Source: Puffinus mauretanicus (Eukaryota; Chordata; Aves; Procellariiformes; Procellariidae). Taken from it: DNA of 64,000 nt. The position numbers and the translations under genes are program-made. The stretch covers positions 17,664 to 81,663 of the forward strand of contig JAJKFH010002767.1 of the NCBI GenBank assembly GCA_023333565.1, in the 5' to 3' direction. Each line of letters begins with the position of its first letter. Position 1 is the first letter of the stretch. A model generated the notes under the pieces. The model was given only the letters and a program-made list of their open reading frames with translations. It had not been told where the DNA came from and ran no database searches. This document shows, piece after piece, positions 34,571 through 47,236 of the stretch.

Positions 34571-37500
34571 CAGTTTTAGAGCTAAGGCTTTTGTCTAACC
34601 CAGAAAACCCGTTCCAGTGTTGGAAAGCCCCTTTGCTGACCGTTCCTGGAGGATATTGGATTGGACAGACTACTGGCTGTAACCAGTCTGTCCCCCTCTT
34701 CCTCCCTTGATTTCATTTCAAGTGTTGTCATCTTACATTTTTCCTCTGTTTCTCTGGGGACGGTGTGCGGAGGCTCCGGCGGGGTTGGTAGGACCATGCT
34801 GTTGCAGAGCAGTGATGGGCAGATGCAAACAGTGATCCAGCCAGCCAGCTCTGCAGGGATGCCGAGGAGGCAACAGCTCCCCTTCACCCTGCCTGTGGTT
34901 ACACATCACTCCTTCCTCGTGATTTTGGACATTTCTTTTGCTCTCAGCCAGGATTATGAATTTCAGAGGGCGTCTTATCTCGTAAGGACACTTTCAGGGT
35001 AAGGATGGCAGGGAAAGGCTTTCAGTCTATTTATTTATTTATTTGTTTTCCTTTTCTTTAAGGGCCATCAACCATTCAATCAAAGTGTCTGTACAGGAAG
35101 GGTCTCGTCCTGACGCTCCTCCTCTTCTCCCCCACCCCCAGGGACAGGCAAGACACTAAAAATGATGGATTGTCCTCCCACTCAGACATCAGACAAGCTG
35201 TTTACAGTGTGGTGTAAAGCCTCGCACCGGGGGGAACGCTTGTCCGCCCTGGAAGAGAGATGGATGCTGTAGGGGCATGCAGGGAGACAGGAGACGGGGA
35301 GGGGCAGGGTGCTGCTGGGTGGACGAAGACATGGCCGTTCTGGGGCCAGCAGGAGGGTGGAGGTTGGGACTTTGGGGTGAAGACATGTCTTCTGGGGCAA
35401 TCCTGGAGAGCGTTGGACCTCTGCAGCCTGTGGGGTGGGTTCACCTGCAGACATGTGTACGTACACATGTGTACATAAACCTCCAGACACATCATCTTAT
35501 CACCTAACTTCTCTGCTGCTTCTCATTACTGCTTTACAATGGCAAAAAAAGCCTTCTACTCACACCTCCCTGCTAATTGTCTTATTTCTACAATGGTCTG
35601 TACTTGAACAAAATCTGGGACATTTAATAAGCAATATAATCCATTTCTTACAAAATATGTTGCATTTGTTCCTCCTTGATCAGTAGAGTAACCGCTTGCC
35701 CTTTTTTTCCCCGTGATTTTAAACCTCCCCCTTGCTTAATTCAGTGAAGAAGCTGGAGCAGACTTGAGAAACTTAAAAAGCATCAAAACAGTTAATTGAC
35801 TTCATTTCCGTACTTAGAGCTCTGCCAAGAGCCAGCCAGTGTCCCCTAATCTGCAAGCCCTGTGCAGAAAGGGGGACTTGTGGTGCACCCAGGGGACGTT
35901 CTCCTGCTCTTCACCAGCTGACCACCACTCACCTCCCCCAGCAGTTCGTTGGTCTACGCGCTCCTGTCCTCTAATCAGATTTAAATGTATGCGTGGTGCT
36001 TCCTGCCTTCCTTTGGCAAGCAATGAAGGGGACCATCTTGGTCGTACTAGTCTTCTCATGAGGGCTGGACTTACAAAGCTGGAGTGCTTAATCTGGGGAC
36101 CAGTCCTTTGCAGCTCTGTGCAACCACACTGAAAAGCAAGTGTGCACACGCAGAGCTTCTTTGGTTCAGCTGTTGACATTGCTCAACAGACTTCATTCAA
36201 TGGGGCATCAAATGGTCCTGCCATAGGACACAAACATGTTCATCCACTTTGCACATGGCTTACTTGACAGAAGCCGTCAGGTGGTGGTTTTAGCTGGGCC
36301 CCAGTTCCACTGGAAAATGATAACTTGGGGCTCCAAAGTTCCCCAGGTATGTGGGGAACCACCTTACCTAACTGCAACCTTTCCATGAAAATTGGGCTAC
36401 ACACTTAAAGCTGTTTCTTCCAGAAGAGGGACCGTAAACCAGAACCTGTGACAGGCTGGAGCAGTGCTGCTCTTGGGGCAACGGGGCACCCCATGAGAGT
36501 GTGTGTGCTGGGGATCCCAACCACAGACTTACCGGCAATGTCGTATATTCTTCTCTAAACCTGCAGCAGCACCAGGAACAGTGAAATCTCCAAAGGCTCC
36601 ACAGCCAGACCTGAATGCTTCTACCCTGAATGTCAGGTGCTGGCATTAATAAGGATTAATATGGTGTTGCCTGCAACGAAATTTGTTTGCTTGACTCCTA
36701 CTAGAGTTGGAGGAAGCTGAGCCCTGCGTTTCTCGAAGGTCTGCGTTTCTTGTTGGAATGCCTTCATCTGGTTGGCAGAGAACTTCTCCCACACTAATAA
36801 ATAAAAATAAGTTCATAATTCATTTTAATAAAACAATTATTCTTTTTAATTAAGATAAGCCTTACACACATTTGCGAGCAGTTCCTCTATGCCTATTTGA
36901 GAACAACTTGCCATGAGAGACTCCTATCAGCACTGATTTTGCAACAAGTAATATGGTCTTTGTCACTTAACTCAGAAGTCCCTATTGGCTTTAGCACAGT
37001 GAAGCATTAAGGAAATGAAATATTTTTAAAAAATGCATACCCTGAAGTTTGATTTGTTGAAAGCTTTTCTTGAACTGACAAGCTACACGCCGTGTCTACG
37101 AAACCCACTGGGAACTTTCAAAACTTGAGCAGCAGTTTCTAATCACTGACTATCATTAGCATTTTAGTGAATAGATTTTTGATAAGAAAAATCTTTGCCC
37201 TGTGAAAAAAAACACACTGACATTTTAGTGCAAACAGAGCTTCTCTTTTAATTATTCCTTTAGCTATCCTCTGGGTGCCGGGTGCCGCAGTGAGTCCTGA
37301 AAGTTCCCCAGCAAGGGAATACAGTGCTCTGGCAACAAATGCTGCCACTATGCCAAAACATCATACTGTCACTTATATATTACTACACCGTGGGATATGT
37401 CTTCTGCCATGCACGGCGGTGAGGCAGAGGGTGGGTTCCCAGTGTGGACAACACACCTAGATTTCTGGTGGACCTGACAGCAGCTGAGCTGTGCCAGCAC

Positions 37501-37700
37501 CATTGCACTGCCGCCTGTTAGCACTGGCTGCTGCATCAGTAGACCAGAGCAGAGCAAATGGGACCTCTAATTAAGGGCACTACTGGGAAGTACACACCAG
37601 GGCAAGTTCTGCAGAGAAAGCTTTGGCCATTTCAAGCTGGAGGGCCAAATAGATAGACTATAGGGGACACGATGAGGAAATGCGGAGGAATTTCAGTGCA
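34571..37700. other. Single-copy sequence, no gene recognised
   Basis: Apart from the palindrome at 35451, nothing repeated is seen. A GC-balanced part (35180-36700) has only short open frames. The part from about 36780 to 37250 is AT-rich with many TAAT/ATTA words, an enhancer-like texture without proof. Confidence 0.45.
35451..35470. repeat. Perfect 20-bp palindrome
   Basis: ACATGTGTAC is followed directly by its reverse complement GTACACATGT with no spacer. The flanking bases (G on both sides) stop the symmetry. It may be a product of alternating purine-pyrimidine sequence or a dimeric factor site. Confidence 0.9.
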
Positions 37701-37739
37701 GAATTTCTGAAGAATGGAGAAATCTCATTAACACTGCAG

Positions 37740-37860
37740 TGGAAAGAATAATGAGTTGGTACTATTTCTCTGGGCTTTCAAGGAGTATTTGACAACATCT
37801 CTCACAAAACGTTCAGAAAACTGGCCATGAAGTTCAGAGGAGATGTGCTGTTACAAGTTA
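37740..37860 (+). mobile_element. Possible ancient CR1-type reverse transcriptase fragment
   Basis: The translation GFQGVFDNISHKTFRKLAMKF resembles the conserved FSKAFDTVSHNILIDKL block of CR1/L3 reverse transcriptases. Flanking sequence is too diverged to extend the match with confidence. If real it is a very old insertion. Confidence 0.35.
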
Positions 37861-38218
37861 CAGGCAGAAAGCCAGAAGCAAGAGTAAACTGTCAGACCAG
37901 TTTGTTTCTTCCACGGGGCCCTGGAGTACAAACAGTAGCATGGCAGGCAGTAAAATATGCAACTGGCTTTATATATTTCAGAGACTCAGCTCTGAAGGTG
38001 TCTGTGAGGCACAGAGAACAGCCAGATAAATGAATACTGCGATAGCCAGAGCAACCCGTAGTTTACCAGTGGTACCACCCTCTGCTTTGGAAGGAGCTTA
38101 CACATTGCTTGGCTGTAACTGGAGCCACTCAGAGGAAAAATGCACTGCAGTAGCCAGGAAGGCAAACAGAAAAGCTGCCCGAGGAGCAGCAGTTGCATGG
38201 AGGAGGTTTTGGAAAAAA

Positions 38219-38323
38219 GGGAAGGGAAGGGAAGGGAAGGGAAGGGAAGGGAAGGGAAGGGAAGGGAAGGGAAGGGAAGGGAAGGGAAGGGAAGGGAAGG
38301 GAAGGGAAGGGAAGGGAAGGGAA
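38219..38323 (+). repeat. (GGGAA)21 perfect pentanucleotide array
   Basis: Twenty-one uninterrupted GGGAA units make a 105-bp pure purine tract on the forward strand, with TTCCC on the other. Open frames of repeating GREGK or LPFPS residues across it are artefacts. The perfect purity shows recent expansion, and the locus is probably length-polymorphic. Confidence 0.98.
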
Positions 38324-40229
38324 AGCTTCAGCCCCGCCACGGCTGGCTGATGCTCCCTGCTTGTGTCTGCAGGACCAGGGAGACCTGGCAGAAGTGAAGA
38401 AAAATCCCAGTGCTATGGAGGTCATCCCCAGATGAGGGGAACTGATGAATGAAGCAGAGCCAGGACCGAACTGAATACCGAGCCATGATTCCACATGGCT
38501 GAACGGTCACTGTGCCCCTGCCACAACCCCTGCAGCCCCGACGGCTCACAGCAGAACAGCAGTTAGCACGGGTGAGACACAGCCCAAGCGGGCTGCCAGC
38601 CCCTCTCCAGCACCCCCCGCTGGGGTGCGCACCCTTCGCGCATCTCACCGTGTATGAACACTGTGAACTGCAACACGTTTTCCCAGCCTCTTGGTAGGAA
38701 AACATCACTCTGCTGGGCTGGGGGAGAGCTCTTGCATTACTTCAGGTAATCAGAACATCGTGTCATGTCTCCCCCCAAAAAATAACTACTCTGTTATTTT
38801 TAGAAATTATTGTAAGAGTGGGGCCAAAGGAGAGATGGGGCAAGTGCTCTGTGATGTGAACGCAGCTGTGCTGCAAAACAGTCTTTGGTTTTCACCAGTC
38901 TGGTGCTTAGCAAGAACTAATACCATAGTAGGGGCTGGGGCTGGGGGAAGTGGCAGCTTCACCAAAAGCAATGCTGGGTTTTGTTGAGATGTGCCTGGCG
39001 ACGTCTGTGTGGAGGGCAGGACAAAGGGAGAAACCCTGACTGTGGAGAAGGCACCAGGAAGACCATCAGGGAGGCCTGTTCCCTCCCAGCATGTGCCTGA
39101 GCCTGGCCAGGTGGTTAGAGCTGCCTTGGGCAGCCTTTCTCCTGAAACTTCTGTGCCTCAGGGCATCAGCTGCCAGAAGGGGAGAGGAGAAATCAGCCCT
39201 GATCGGCTGGGTTTTATGGGCATCCACTACATGGTTTCTGGTTCTTCTGGAGTCCTAAGGAGGTCAACCACAGTCTGCTCCTTTTCTTTGTAACTGGGTC
39301 CACCTGCAGCCTCCTCTTCACTCTGTTGGAGTCCCTGGCTCTTCTGCCTTGGGTGCTGGGACTGCCGTCCCTTCGCCTCTTCTTCTCCCTCCCATCAGCA
39401 GCCATTTACCTTCTGCTTGCTGACATTTCTGGGCCAAGGAAAGCAGCTGTACTCTGCGCAGCACAAACAAGGCGAGGAGAGGATCTGTCCTCCTCTGGCA
39501 GCATCTCCCAGTCCAGTGTAGACACGGGCTGCGGGCACCGCTGCCGGTCACTGGCTGTGCCGGAGACAACAGGCCGAAGGCTTGTGCGGCTCAGCAGCTC
39601 CGCCCTGCCTACCTTCATCCACCCCGTCCCTGCCTGCGATGGGCAATGCGCCTCGTTGGGCCGGGAACAGCGACGAGCCAGCAGAGCGGTGGGAGCAGCA
39701 CCGAATGGGATAAAGTGAGGACCTGGATGGTGCAAGGTCCTGCACGTAGCAGGCAAGGTGCTCGTCCGAAGTCGCCTGACTCACCTTTGGCTTCCTGAGG
39801 GAAAACATGGCTTCCAAGGGCTGCTTTATGCCCGGGGCCGGCCCCAGCCCTGCCCGCGGCAGGGGATGCCTCTCCCCGGGGTCCTGGCTCGCCATGAGGG
39901 GAGGGAATGGAGGGTCCGGAGGGGACACGGTGGGGCAGGCCAGACTGTTGTGTGGGGTCTGACCGCTCTTTCCCAGGGAGATGGGGGGCTTTGGGGCCCA
40001 GCAGGAGGAGGGAGAGGGGATGGCTGGGGGCAAAGCGCCACGGCCAGGAATTTTTGAGGAAGGTGAAGAAGGATGACGCACGAAGAGCTCGCAACTCCTT
40101 CTCCCCGCCACCTCTGCCGCCATGTGCCCAACCTGCCCGCTGCTGCGCGGCCGCCCTCCCTCTTGACAGGGAGGAGGCGAGGCGCTGACAGTGCTCGGTG
40201 GAGAAAAAGGGATGGGAAAGAGGGAGAGG
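38324..40229. other. GC-rich sequence without a recognised gene
   Basis: GC content and CpG rise between about 39480 and 40160, but CpG is less dense than in the island at 9.3 kb. Long overlapping frames on both strands (for example 39548-40123 and 39615-40235 reverse) come from the GC-rich composition and show no known domain. Confidence 0.4.
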
Positions 40230-40720
40230 CTGCAATCCCCGCTTGAAGCTGATAATTAATAAATGAAATGCCCTGGGACTCCGCTAAAGCTTCCTCAGAT
40301 GACTTATCTGTCGTGGGCTCGGCAAAGCATTAAATGGCCATTTTCTGACAGAATGACTTCACTGCGCCGGAGCTTCTTGACTTTGTGAGGAATATTTCTC
40401 CCCTCCTCCCACCCTTTTTTTTTTTTAATTCTCCTCTCTTTCTTCCTCCCTCTCTCGCTCCCTCTCCCTGGTTGACGGCTCTAGTTCATTTCTGCCTATT
40501 TAATTGGGCCCCGGATGAATTTACTCGACAGGGCCATTCATCATGTGGCAGCGGCTGGCGGACGAGCCCAGGGGGAGTGGGGCTGACAGCTCCGGCAGCC
40601 TTGGATGCTGCCTGACTCTGGAAGTTCACATATTTGGGCATTAGTGCAGCTATTAGTTTAACAAGCTTCGTTTATCCCTGTCACTACCACTTCAGCTTCC
40701 CATGTAATCATTTGAAATGT
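40230..40720. promoter_or_regulatory. Candidate conserved noncoding element
   Basis: The segment contains GATAATTAATAAATG near 40250, AGATGACTTATCTG near 40297, ATTAAATGGCCATTTTC near 40330, a poly-T interruption near 40418, and CATTTCTGCCTATTTAATTGGG near 40490. It is not repetitive and not coding. Homeodomain, GATA and bHLH-like words are densely packed next to a GC-rich stretch, which often marks developmental enhancers. This is an inference from texture only. Confidence 0.3.
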
Positions 40721-43268
40721 AGATTACTGCTAGACAAATGGGACAGAGCAAGAGTACACAGGAGGGAAAAAAAGTGACATGGATTGCTTGTTACGAGCTG
40801 GTTTTTTTTCCCCCCTCCCCTCTTTTAATCCCTTCCAATGTGAGTGCTTTGATTAACTTAATATTCACATTATTTCTATTGTAAGCAGTTCGTCACCTGT
40901 GTACACCCCTTTTTAGAAAATAGTTGGTAGGAATTTATTGACCCAAAGAAGATGTTTAAAGCAATTATACAGGTATCCAGGGGTCTGAGGTCTGTGCACA
41001 TCCAGCCCTCTCCCTAGGAGCTGCTGGAGGTCAGTCTCTTCCAGCCAGATATGCCTATGGATTTTGAACCTGGACCTTCCCAGCACAGGTCCGCTCCCCA
41101 CGGTCAAAGCCATCTGAGGTGTTCCAGTGGGGCAACATGGCATGTTTAATCAGCCCTCCCAACCTCTGTTTTAAAGGCTTCTGCCCACCATGTTCTTTTT
41201 GCACTGTAGGAGTCAAAGCAAACCATCGATCAGAGAAAAATATGTTCCACCACTTATGATCCAGGAGTAAAGGTGATGCTGCATGCCATCCACCTCCAGA
41301 CCTTCACAGGTCGTCACGCTCTTGTGGAAGGCCAACGCATAGAGCCAGATGTGGGGAAGCCAGAAGGGAACACAACCTCACCTGCCCTGTATCCCAGAAT
41401 GAGATGGTTTGATACCATCAGCCTTTCCCAGCAAGTCCAAGACCAGCACCAAGTTTATCTTTTGAAACTACATCTAGAGGTGTCAACAGTGACAAACCCA
41501 TTTTACTGCAAGGGAAAATGGTCCAGTGCTCAGTTGTCTCCCCAACTTAAATTCTGCATTTGTCCAACCCAATTCTTGACTCCTATTCTGACTTTCTCTG
41601 CTCAGAGCAGGACCTCTCCTCTGTCAGAGCGCAGCCTTGTGCTCAAAGCTCCGGCCTGTAGACCAGCTAGGTGAAGTCTCTCTTTAACTGACCCTTGGAC
41701 CAACCAAAGACTCTCCTTCAGTACCTCAATACAAGTAAGGTTTCCAGGCCCTGAGTTATTCTAGGAGACTTCTCTTGAGCCATACCCAGATTGCCTACAT
41801 CTTTTCTGACTCAGAGATGCTTTACTTTGCTGCAGTACCTCTAGGGCTGTAATCAGGTACGGCATTCCTGTCTATCCTGCCACCCCTGCTCCCTGGTCCT
41901 TCCCTGATCTGTCACCCACAGCTGGGCCCTGGAAGCTCCTGGTCAGTTGGTTTTGCACCTCGACCCTCACCACATCCTTTTCTCTGTCACTCCTTCCCAG
42001 AAATGGATGCCTCCTTCCTACAAATCTGACATCATTCCATGCTCACACCTGCCAGACCTTGCATTTCATTGTGTTCAAGTAAAACCAGCATGCTTTGCAG
42101 ATTTGAGTGATCTACCAAGCCCGACACTCCACTAACCTGTAGTATCTGCAGACTTCGCAGGTATATGGCTTGAGATTTTCCTTCTGCTCCCTGATAGAGC
42201 TAAATGGAATTTAGAAATTCTGCTCTGGGGGAAGCCTGGTCATTCAGTGCTCCCGTCCACACTGCAGCAGGATGAAGCATTAAAAGTCAGGAAATTCTTC
42301 AGATTATTTTCTATGTTTTAATCTATTTGGAGACACTGAAATATGTAATGAGCAAATATTCAAACCTCCCTAAATGGAAGTTGCCTAAATTTCCTGGATT
42401 GAGAGATTTATGTGCTGTTTGTCTCTGGAATTGCAATTATGGTGGTGTTCCTCCTGCAAGGAATGTGCTGGCAGCTCTGGTTTTGAATGTGATCCCTGGT
42501 ATCACTATAGTTCTCTCTATTCATCTCCCGTCTCTTCCCCTGTTTGCACAGTAAGATCTCCAAGGTGCGGCTTGCGATATGTTGTTATCCCTTTCCAAGG
42601 CACTGCAAAGTGACACAATTCATTTATCCCTCCCTCCTCTGCAGCTCTGGGACTCTCCTGAGGGCCCCAGCAGCTGGTGTCTTCCCCTAATGAAAACAGC
42701 TCACAGGTCCGTGTCAAGCCTAGTGGCAGATCAGATCAAAGGCAGCTGATTTTCTTTCGTCAGCAACAAGCCGGGGCGCTGAGCGGCTGGCGTAGCACCC
42801 AGACACCTTTCCGTTCCCCCACCGGCATGACTGGGACAAAGAGGAAAGTCCTGGCTCAACCCTGGTACAAATCTCAGGCTTGCACCCCTGGGTTGGCTCT
42901 GCAAAACCGCCTAAGGACTTTTCTGTCCCATTCCACCCCCGTAGAGCTCAGGGGATGCAGCAGCAGGAGACCAGACCTCCCTGTAATGCAGGGGACTCTG
43001 CAGGAGATCCAGGGTCAGTGGGATGGGGAATTATTCCAGGGAAAAAGCCAGAAGGAGAGAAATGGAGGGAAACAGGCAATGGGAGTGATTAATGGGTGCT
43101 CTTCTCCCTGCCTGAGCTTGGAAAATAACAGCTCTGCAATAGTGGGGACATCCCTGCGCTTCCCAGCTGAGCTGGAGCTCAAAGAGAGTCCCCGGCCAGC
43201 TGTGGGCTCCTGTTCTGCTGGGATGGGTCGGCCCCAGGACATCCTCAGTGCTCAGGGCTCCGCTCTGT
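40721..43268. other. Single-copy sequence, no gene recognised
   Basis: A possible reverse-strand poly(A) signal (AATAAA, 40934-40939) lies just downstream of a 76-codon reverse frame (40913-41143) of no known family. A forward 199-codon frame (42677-43276) ends at the CR1 tail and lacks any recognisable domain. Otherwise nothing stands out. Confidence 0.4.
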
Positions 43269-43334
43269 TGGGTTGAGGGTTGGACTCGATGATCTTAGAG
43301 GTCTTTTCCAACCTTAATGATTCTATGATTCTTC
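43269..43334 (+). mobile_element. CR1 3' tail fragment
   Basis: GGTTGGACTCGATGATCTTA is followed by GAGGTCTTTTCCAACCTTAA and then two ATTCTATG-type octamers (TGATTCTATGATTCT). This is the terminal 65 bases of a CR1 subfamily and is well preserved, so it is fairly young among the copies here. It is an extreme 5' truncation. Confidence 0.92.
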
Positions 43335-46300
43335 CGACAGCAGGAGCAAATACATTGATTTAAGGTCCTCAGGCCTGTTTGTCCCTCCACATAGAGAGCT
43401 GTTCCCTCCAGCTGCTTCCCCAGTAGCACGGACAGTGTCTCTGTGCTCTCAGGCTGGGCCATCACAGGCAGCTTCACCCCTTCATTACTAAATGCATGGA
43501 AAAGAATAACTGATCCAAAGCAGCATCGCCTGGGACAGGGATGTTGCAGCTAATCATCCATGAATGTTCCTGAGCTCCTGTGGTTTCTGACCCATGTCAC
43601 CATCGTCCCAGCCTGTGCCCAAAATTGCCTGGCGGGATGTGGGGGAGGAATCACTCATCTCCTACTTTCTGCAGCACCATTTTGTCTGCTTTGACGGGGT
43701 GGTTCCCTAGCCAGACTCTTCTGGACCCCATCTTCACTGGGTTGCCTCTGACTCTGAAGTAGAGTGAAACAGACCCGGCACCATTGTCCACATGGTGGTC
43801 TCTTCTTTTCAGGAAGGTTCAGCAGAGGACTGTTCTCCAATCCTTTCTATGAGGAACCACCAAGTTCCTTGGCTCCGATGAATGCCAGGCATGACTGAGG
43901 AGCCTTGGTTACAGTGATTGCACTCCTGGAAAAAGGTCAGCTTTGCTAGAGTATATCCAGCCAATACGGACAGCACGAAAACTCACCGTAATGGGAATTA
44001 TTTTTCTGGCAGTTATCCTGCTCCTCACCACACACCTGACCAGTTTGAAGCTCTTGGAGCTCCCATCCCCAGCAATTTTCTGCTGCATTTCCAGGGCATG
44101 GTTGCAGTCCAGGAGAGGGGCATTTGCAGGTCAAGTGGAGAGTTGGGGAGTTTGATCAGAGGCATCACAATTTGGTGCTGGTTTTGCAGTCACTTGCCTG
44201 GTCCAGTCTGGCCCTTCTGCATCACAGGAGAACTAGGAATTGTTGTCCTTATTGTAATTAATTACAAACTATTAGTTAATTATTAATTAGTTGTTAAGTA
44301 ACCATGAGTAGTTTTAGAAGGCTTTACATGCTCACTAATTTTGCAAGGCAGCTCTTTTAAATGAAAGCATTTTCTACAGTCTAATGAAATGCCTCTCCAA
44401 ATAAAAGCAGCAACATGACACATGCCTTGCAAAGCGGGGGAATAAGCCCCAAGGTAACACGCTGACTTCCTTCAATGACTTTTTTCCATTAAAAACAGGC
44501 TACTGAATTATAATGTACCAGTTCTCTACGACCTGCCAACAACTCTGGGCAAGTTTTTTAGCCTGTCAAATGCCAATGATTCCTCAAACTTGCATCGCCC
44601 GGTGTCTGTGAAGCTTCTTCACTTCTCTCTAAGCTAACGGGCAGCTGGATTGTAGGGAGTGAGGTGAGCGCTGCTCTTGGGTACTTCTTGTGAAACAGCA
44701 CTTTTGCTTGATCTGCCAGTGGTATTGGTACCTGCTTCCCCTGGAGGTGTGACCTTCCTCCTCTACTTTGAAATTTGGTATTTTCCCCAAAATTTGGTAT
44801 TTGACCCGGGGCTTGCCTCTGCTCACCCTTTGCAAAAACACACTCCGGAGCACCCTCCGCTGTCACATAGGTCCTATCAGGGGCATTTGGGGATCTCATT
44901 TTAAGGATGCCTCAGGTCTGCTGAGGATGGCTTGTTGCTACTGCCAAATCCAGTCCAAAAAAACCATGATCACCCGTGGGGATGCTCTAGCAAAAGTGGT
45001 TCATTTACCAATTGTTCAGCAATGGATAATTATTCTGAATAAGTAGGAAATGTTAGAGAAATAAATGCATCTGGAAAGGAGACCTTTCCTTGCCAAAGAG
45101 CATTGTTTCAAGCATCTTGCTTCCCGAAGGATTGTGGATAAACAAGAGTGATTTCCCATCTTGGAAAACAGATTTTTCTGCAAACAATAATCCTGACCCC
45201 AGTAAGCAGGACTGGTACAGGACAAATCAAAGCTAGTGTCTGTAGCTTCCCTTCTCCCTAAGATGAAATGCGAATAGCTCCCGCCAGAAATGATGAAATG
45301 TGAAGAGTTCCCACCTCTGTGGCTGTTTGAACTAGTCCTGATTTTCAATTTGTTTGACTTTTAGTTTTGAGGCCCAAAATCCAACATGTAATCCACAGCC
45401 GTTCAAGCAGTGGAGGAGCGTGTATCTGCTGAAACCTTATTTAACCTCAGGCAACTTTCCTCACCATTTGCTAAACATTTCCCTTTCCTTTATGCTTCAA
45501 GGCTTAAAAAAAAAACCTTCAATCAACATTCAAGCAGTAATTACAAGACTGGACTTTACAAATGGAACATAAATAAAATTACATAGCTAATTAAGATGTA
45601 TCATGAACTGAAGCTCATTTCTATGATACTAATTGCATATTTCACCTCCCTGTTAAATAGATTTGATAGTCTGAAAATAAACCATTCATGTTATGCAGTG
45701 GGAGAGGTTTCAGTGAGCAGCTACTGCCCTCTGTCCAGTGGGACGTCAGACCTCCCTGGTTAGACCCGAGATTAATAGGGTGAATTGATGACCCTTTTTC
45801 CCAGCCCTATGGGGAGTTTCATTTTGAATGTGCCAGATGTTTGCTCTGCCCCAGCTCCCTTTCACCTGCAAGACACGCATGTACAGGAGTAAAATCCATT
45901 GAAACAGCGGAAGTGTTACAAATACAAACGCTGAATTTTTGCAACTTTTCTGCACCAACAAGGCAGGTTAGAAAATTAACTTGGCCACCTCTACCTCTAT
46001 CTAGCAACAGTCACCAACAGCATTTGTGGTTTTAACTCTATAATTAATTTAACTTGGTTAATAAGTTAAAGTTAAAATATGTGAATAGGTTTAACTCCAT
46101 AATTATTTGTGGTTCTGTACAGCAGACAGAGACAGAGCTGCCAGCTCCACACGGCACATGAGGATGCGGTAATTTCAACATTAATGTAGGACCTGGAAAG
46201 CGTGATCTAAAGTCTTCACTCCTCAGTTCCTGGCGGACTTGGCCACGTCCTGGGATCTTCCTTTCCTCACTGTGAAGTGAGGACGACGACTGCCTCGCCT

Positions 46301-47036
46301 TGCAGCACGGATGCATTCCTAGACATGTACATCAGCGTATTTACTGCATCTAATACAAATATAGGTCCGGTATTTCTGAGGAGCACTGCCTTTCAAACAA
46401 ACCTCTGAAAATCACTGCATGAGGGACAAAAACCCAGGGTCTGCCAAATAGAGGGACAGATGAATATTTTAAGATCAAATGCTTTAAATCCTGCAGTGAG
46501 GGAGAATGGAGCGGCATGCCCGAGCCACAGCCCTGGGTGCTGCAGCAGGAGGATGCTCTGCAACCTCGCGCCTTGCTCCGTCAGAGGTGCGGCAGAGCAG
46601 GACGGAGCTCACCTGCGCTGGGCAGAGCGATCCTCATTCCTCCACTTCTTGTTGGAAAGTTTTGCTCAGCCGTTTGCAGCTCTGGAAAAAGGGCACAGAT
46701 CTGTGTGGGCTGATGTACACCCCTAAGAAAAACAAGTATTTATCCCCCAAAGAGCTGCCCGTGTTTGAGCTGCTCCAACTTGCTGCCAGCAGTAGAAAAA
46801 TTGTCCACAGTGTGGCTTTAACGTCAGGCAAGGCAAATGATCCAAATTTCGCACAGCTGCATATTCGAGGCAAGTGTTGCTGTGGGAGGGGGTCACACAT
46901 TTTGGGTACGAAGCACTGTTTCAGTGACCCACAAGTTGGCAGGCAGTGAAGGAGGGTGGTGTTAGGTGCTGGATTCGGCAGTCCAGGTGAGGTCCGGGTC
47001 CAGCCAGCAGCACCACTGAGCACGTGCTCCCAACAG

Positions 47037-47135
47037 GCACACACATACACATGCGTATGCACCACATATGTACATGTGAACGGCCAGCCACACAGATCGA
47101 CACAGACACACAGACGCACACATGAACACAGAGAG
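47037..47135. repeat. Imperfect CA-rich simple sequence
   Basis: Many short CACACA and ACAC runs are broken by ATG, GAT and GAC words, including CACACAGATCGACACAGACA and ACACAGACGCACACATG. It is a degraded dinucleotide microsatellite. Confidence 0.7.
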
Positions 47136-47192
47136 CACCAGTGGCCTCATCCTGCTCCTTCTCTCGCTGAGTAGAACAGAGGTCCACCACTG

Positions 47193-47236
47193 GGAATATA
47201 TATACATCCCTCCAGGAATATATATACATTCCTCAG
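47193..47236. repeat. 22-bp tandem duplication
   Basis: GGAATATATATACAT occurs twice, at 47193-47207 and 47215-47229, with similar CCTC spacers, giving two copies of a 22-bp unit. Confidence 0.8.

Noticed and set aside
38030..38494. Several frames with repeated GREGK or LPFPS residues
   Set aside because: Produced by the (GGGAA)21 array.
39548..40235. Reverse frames of 191 and 206 codons
   Set aside because: They overlap in two frames in GC-rich DNA and have no known domain, start context or splice support.
42677..43276. 199-codon forward frame
   Set aside because: No family resemblance. It ends inside a CR1 tail, and a shorter overlapping frame exists in another phase.
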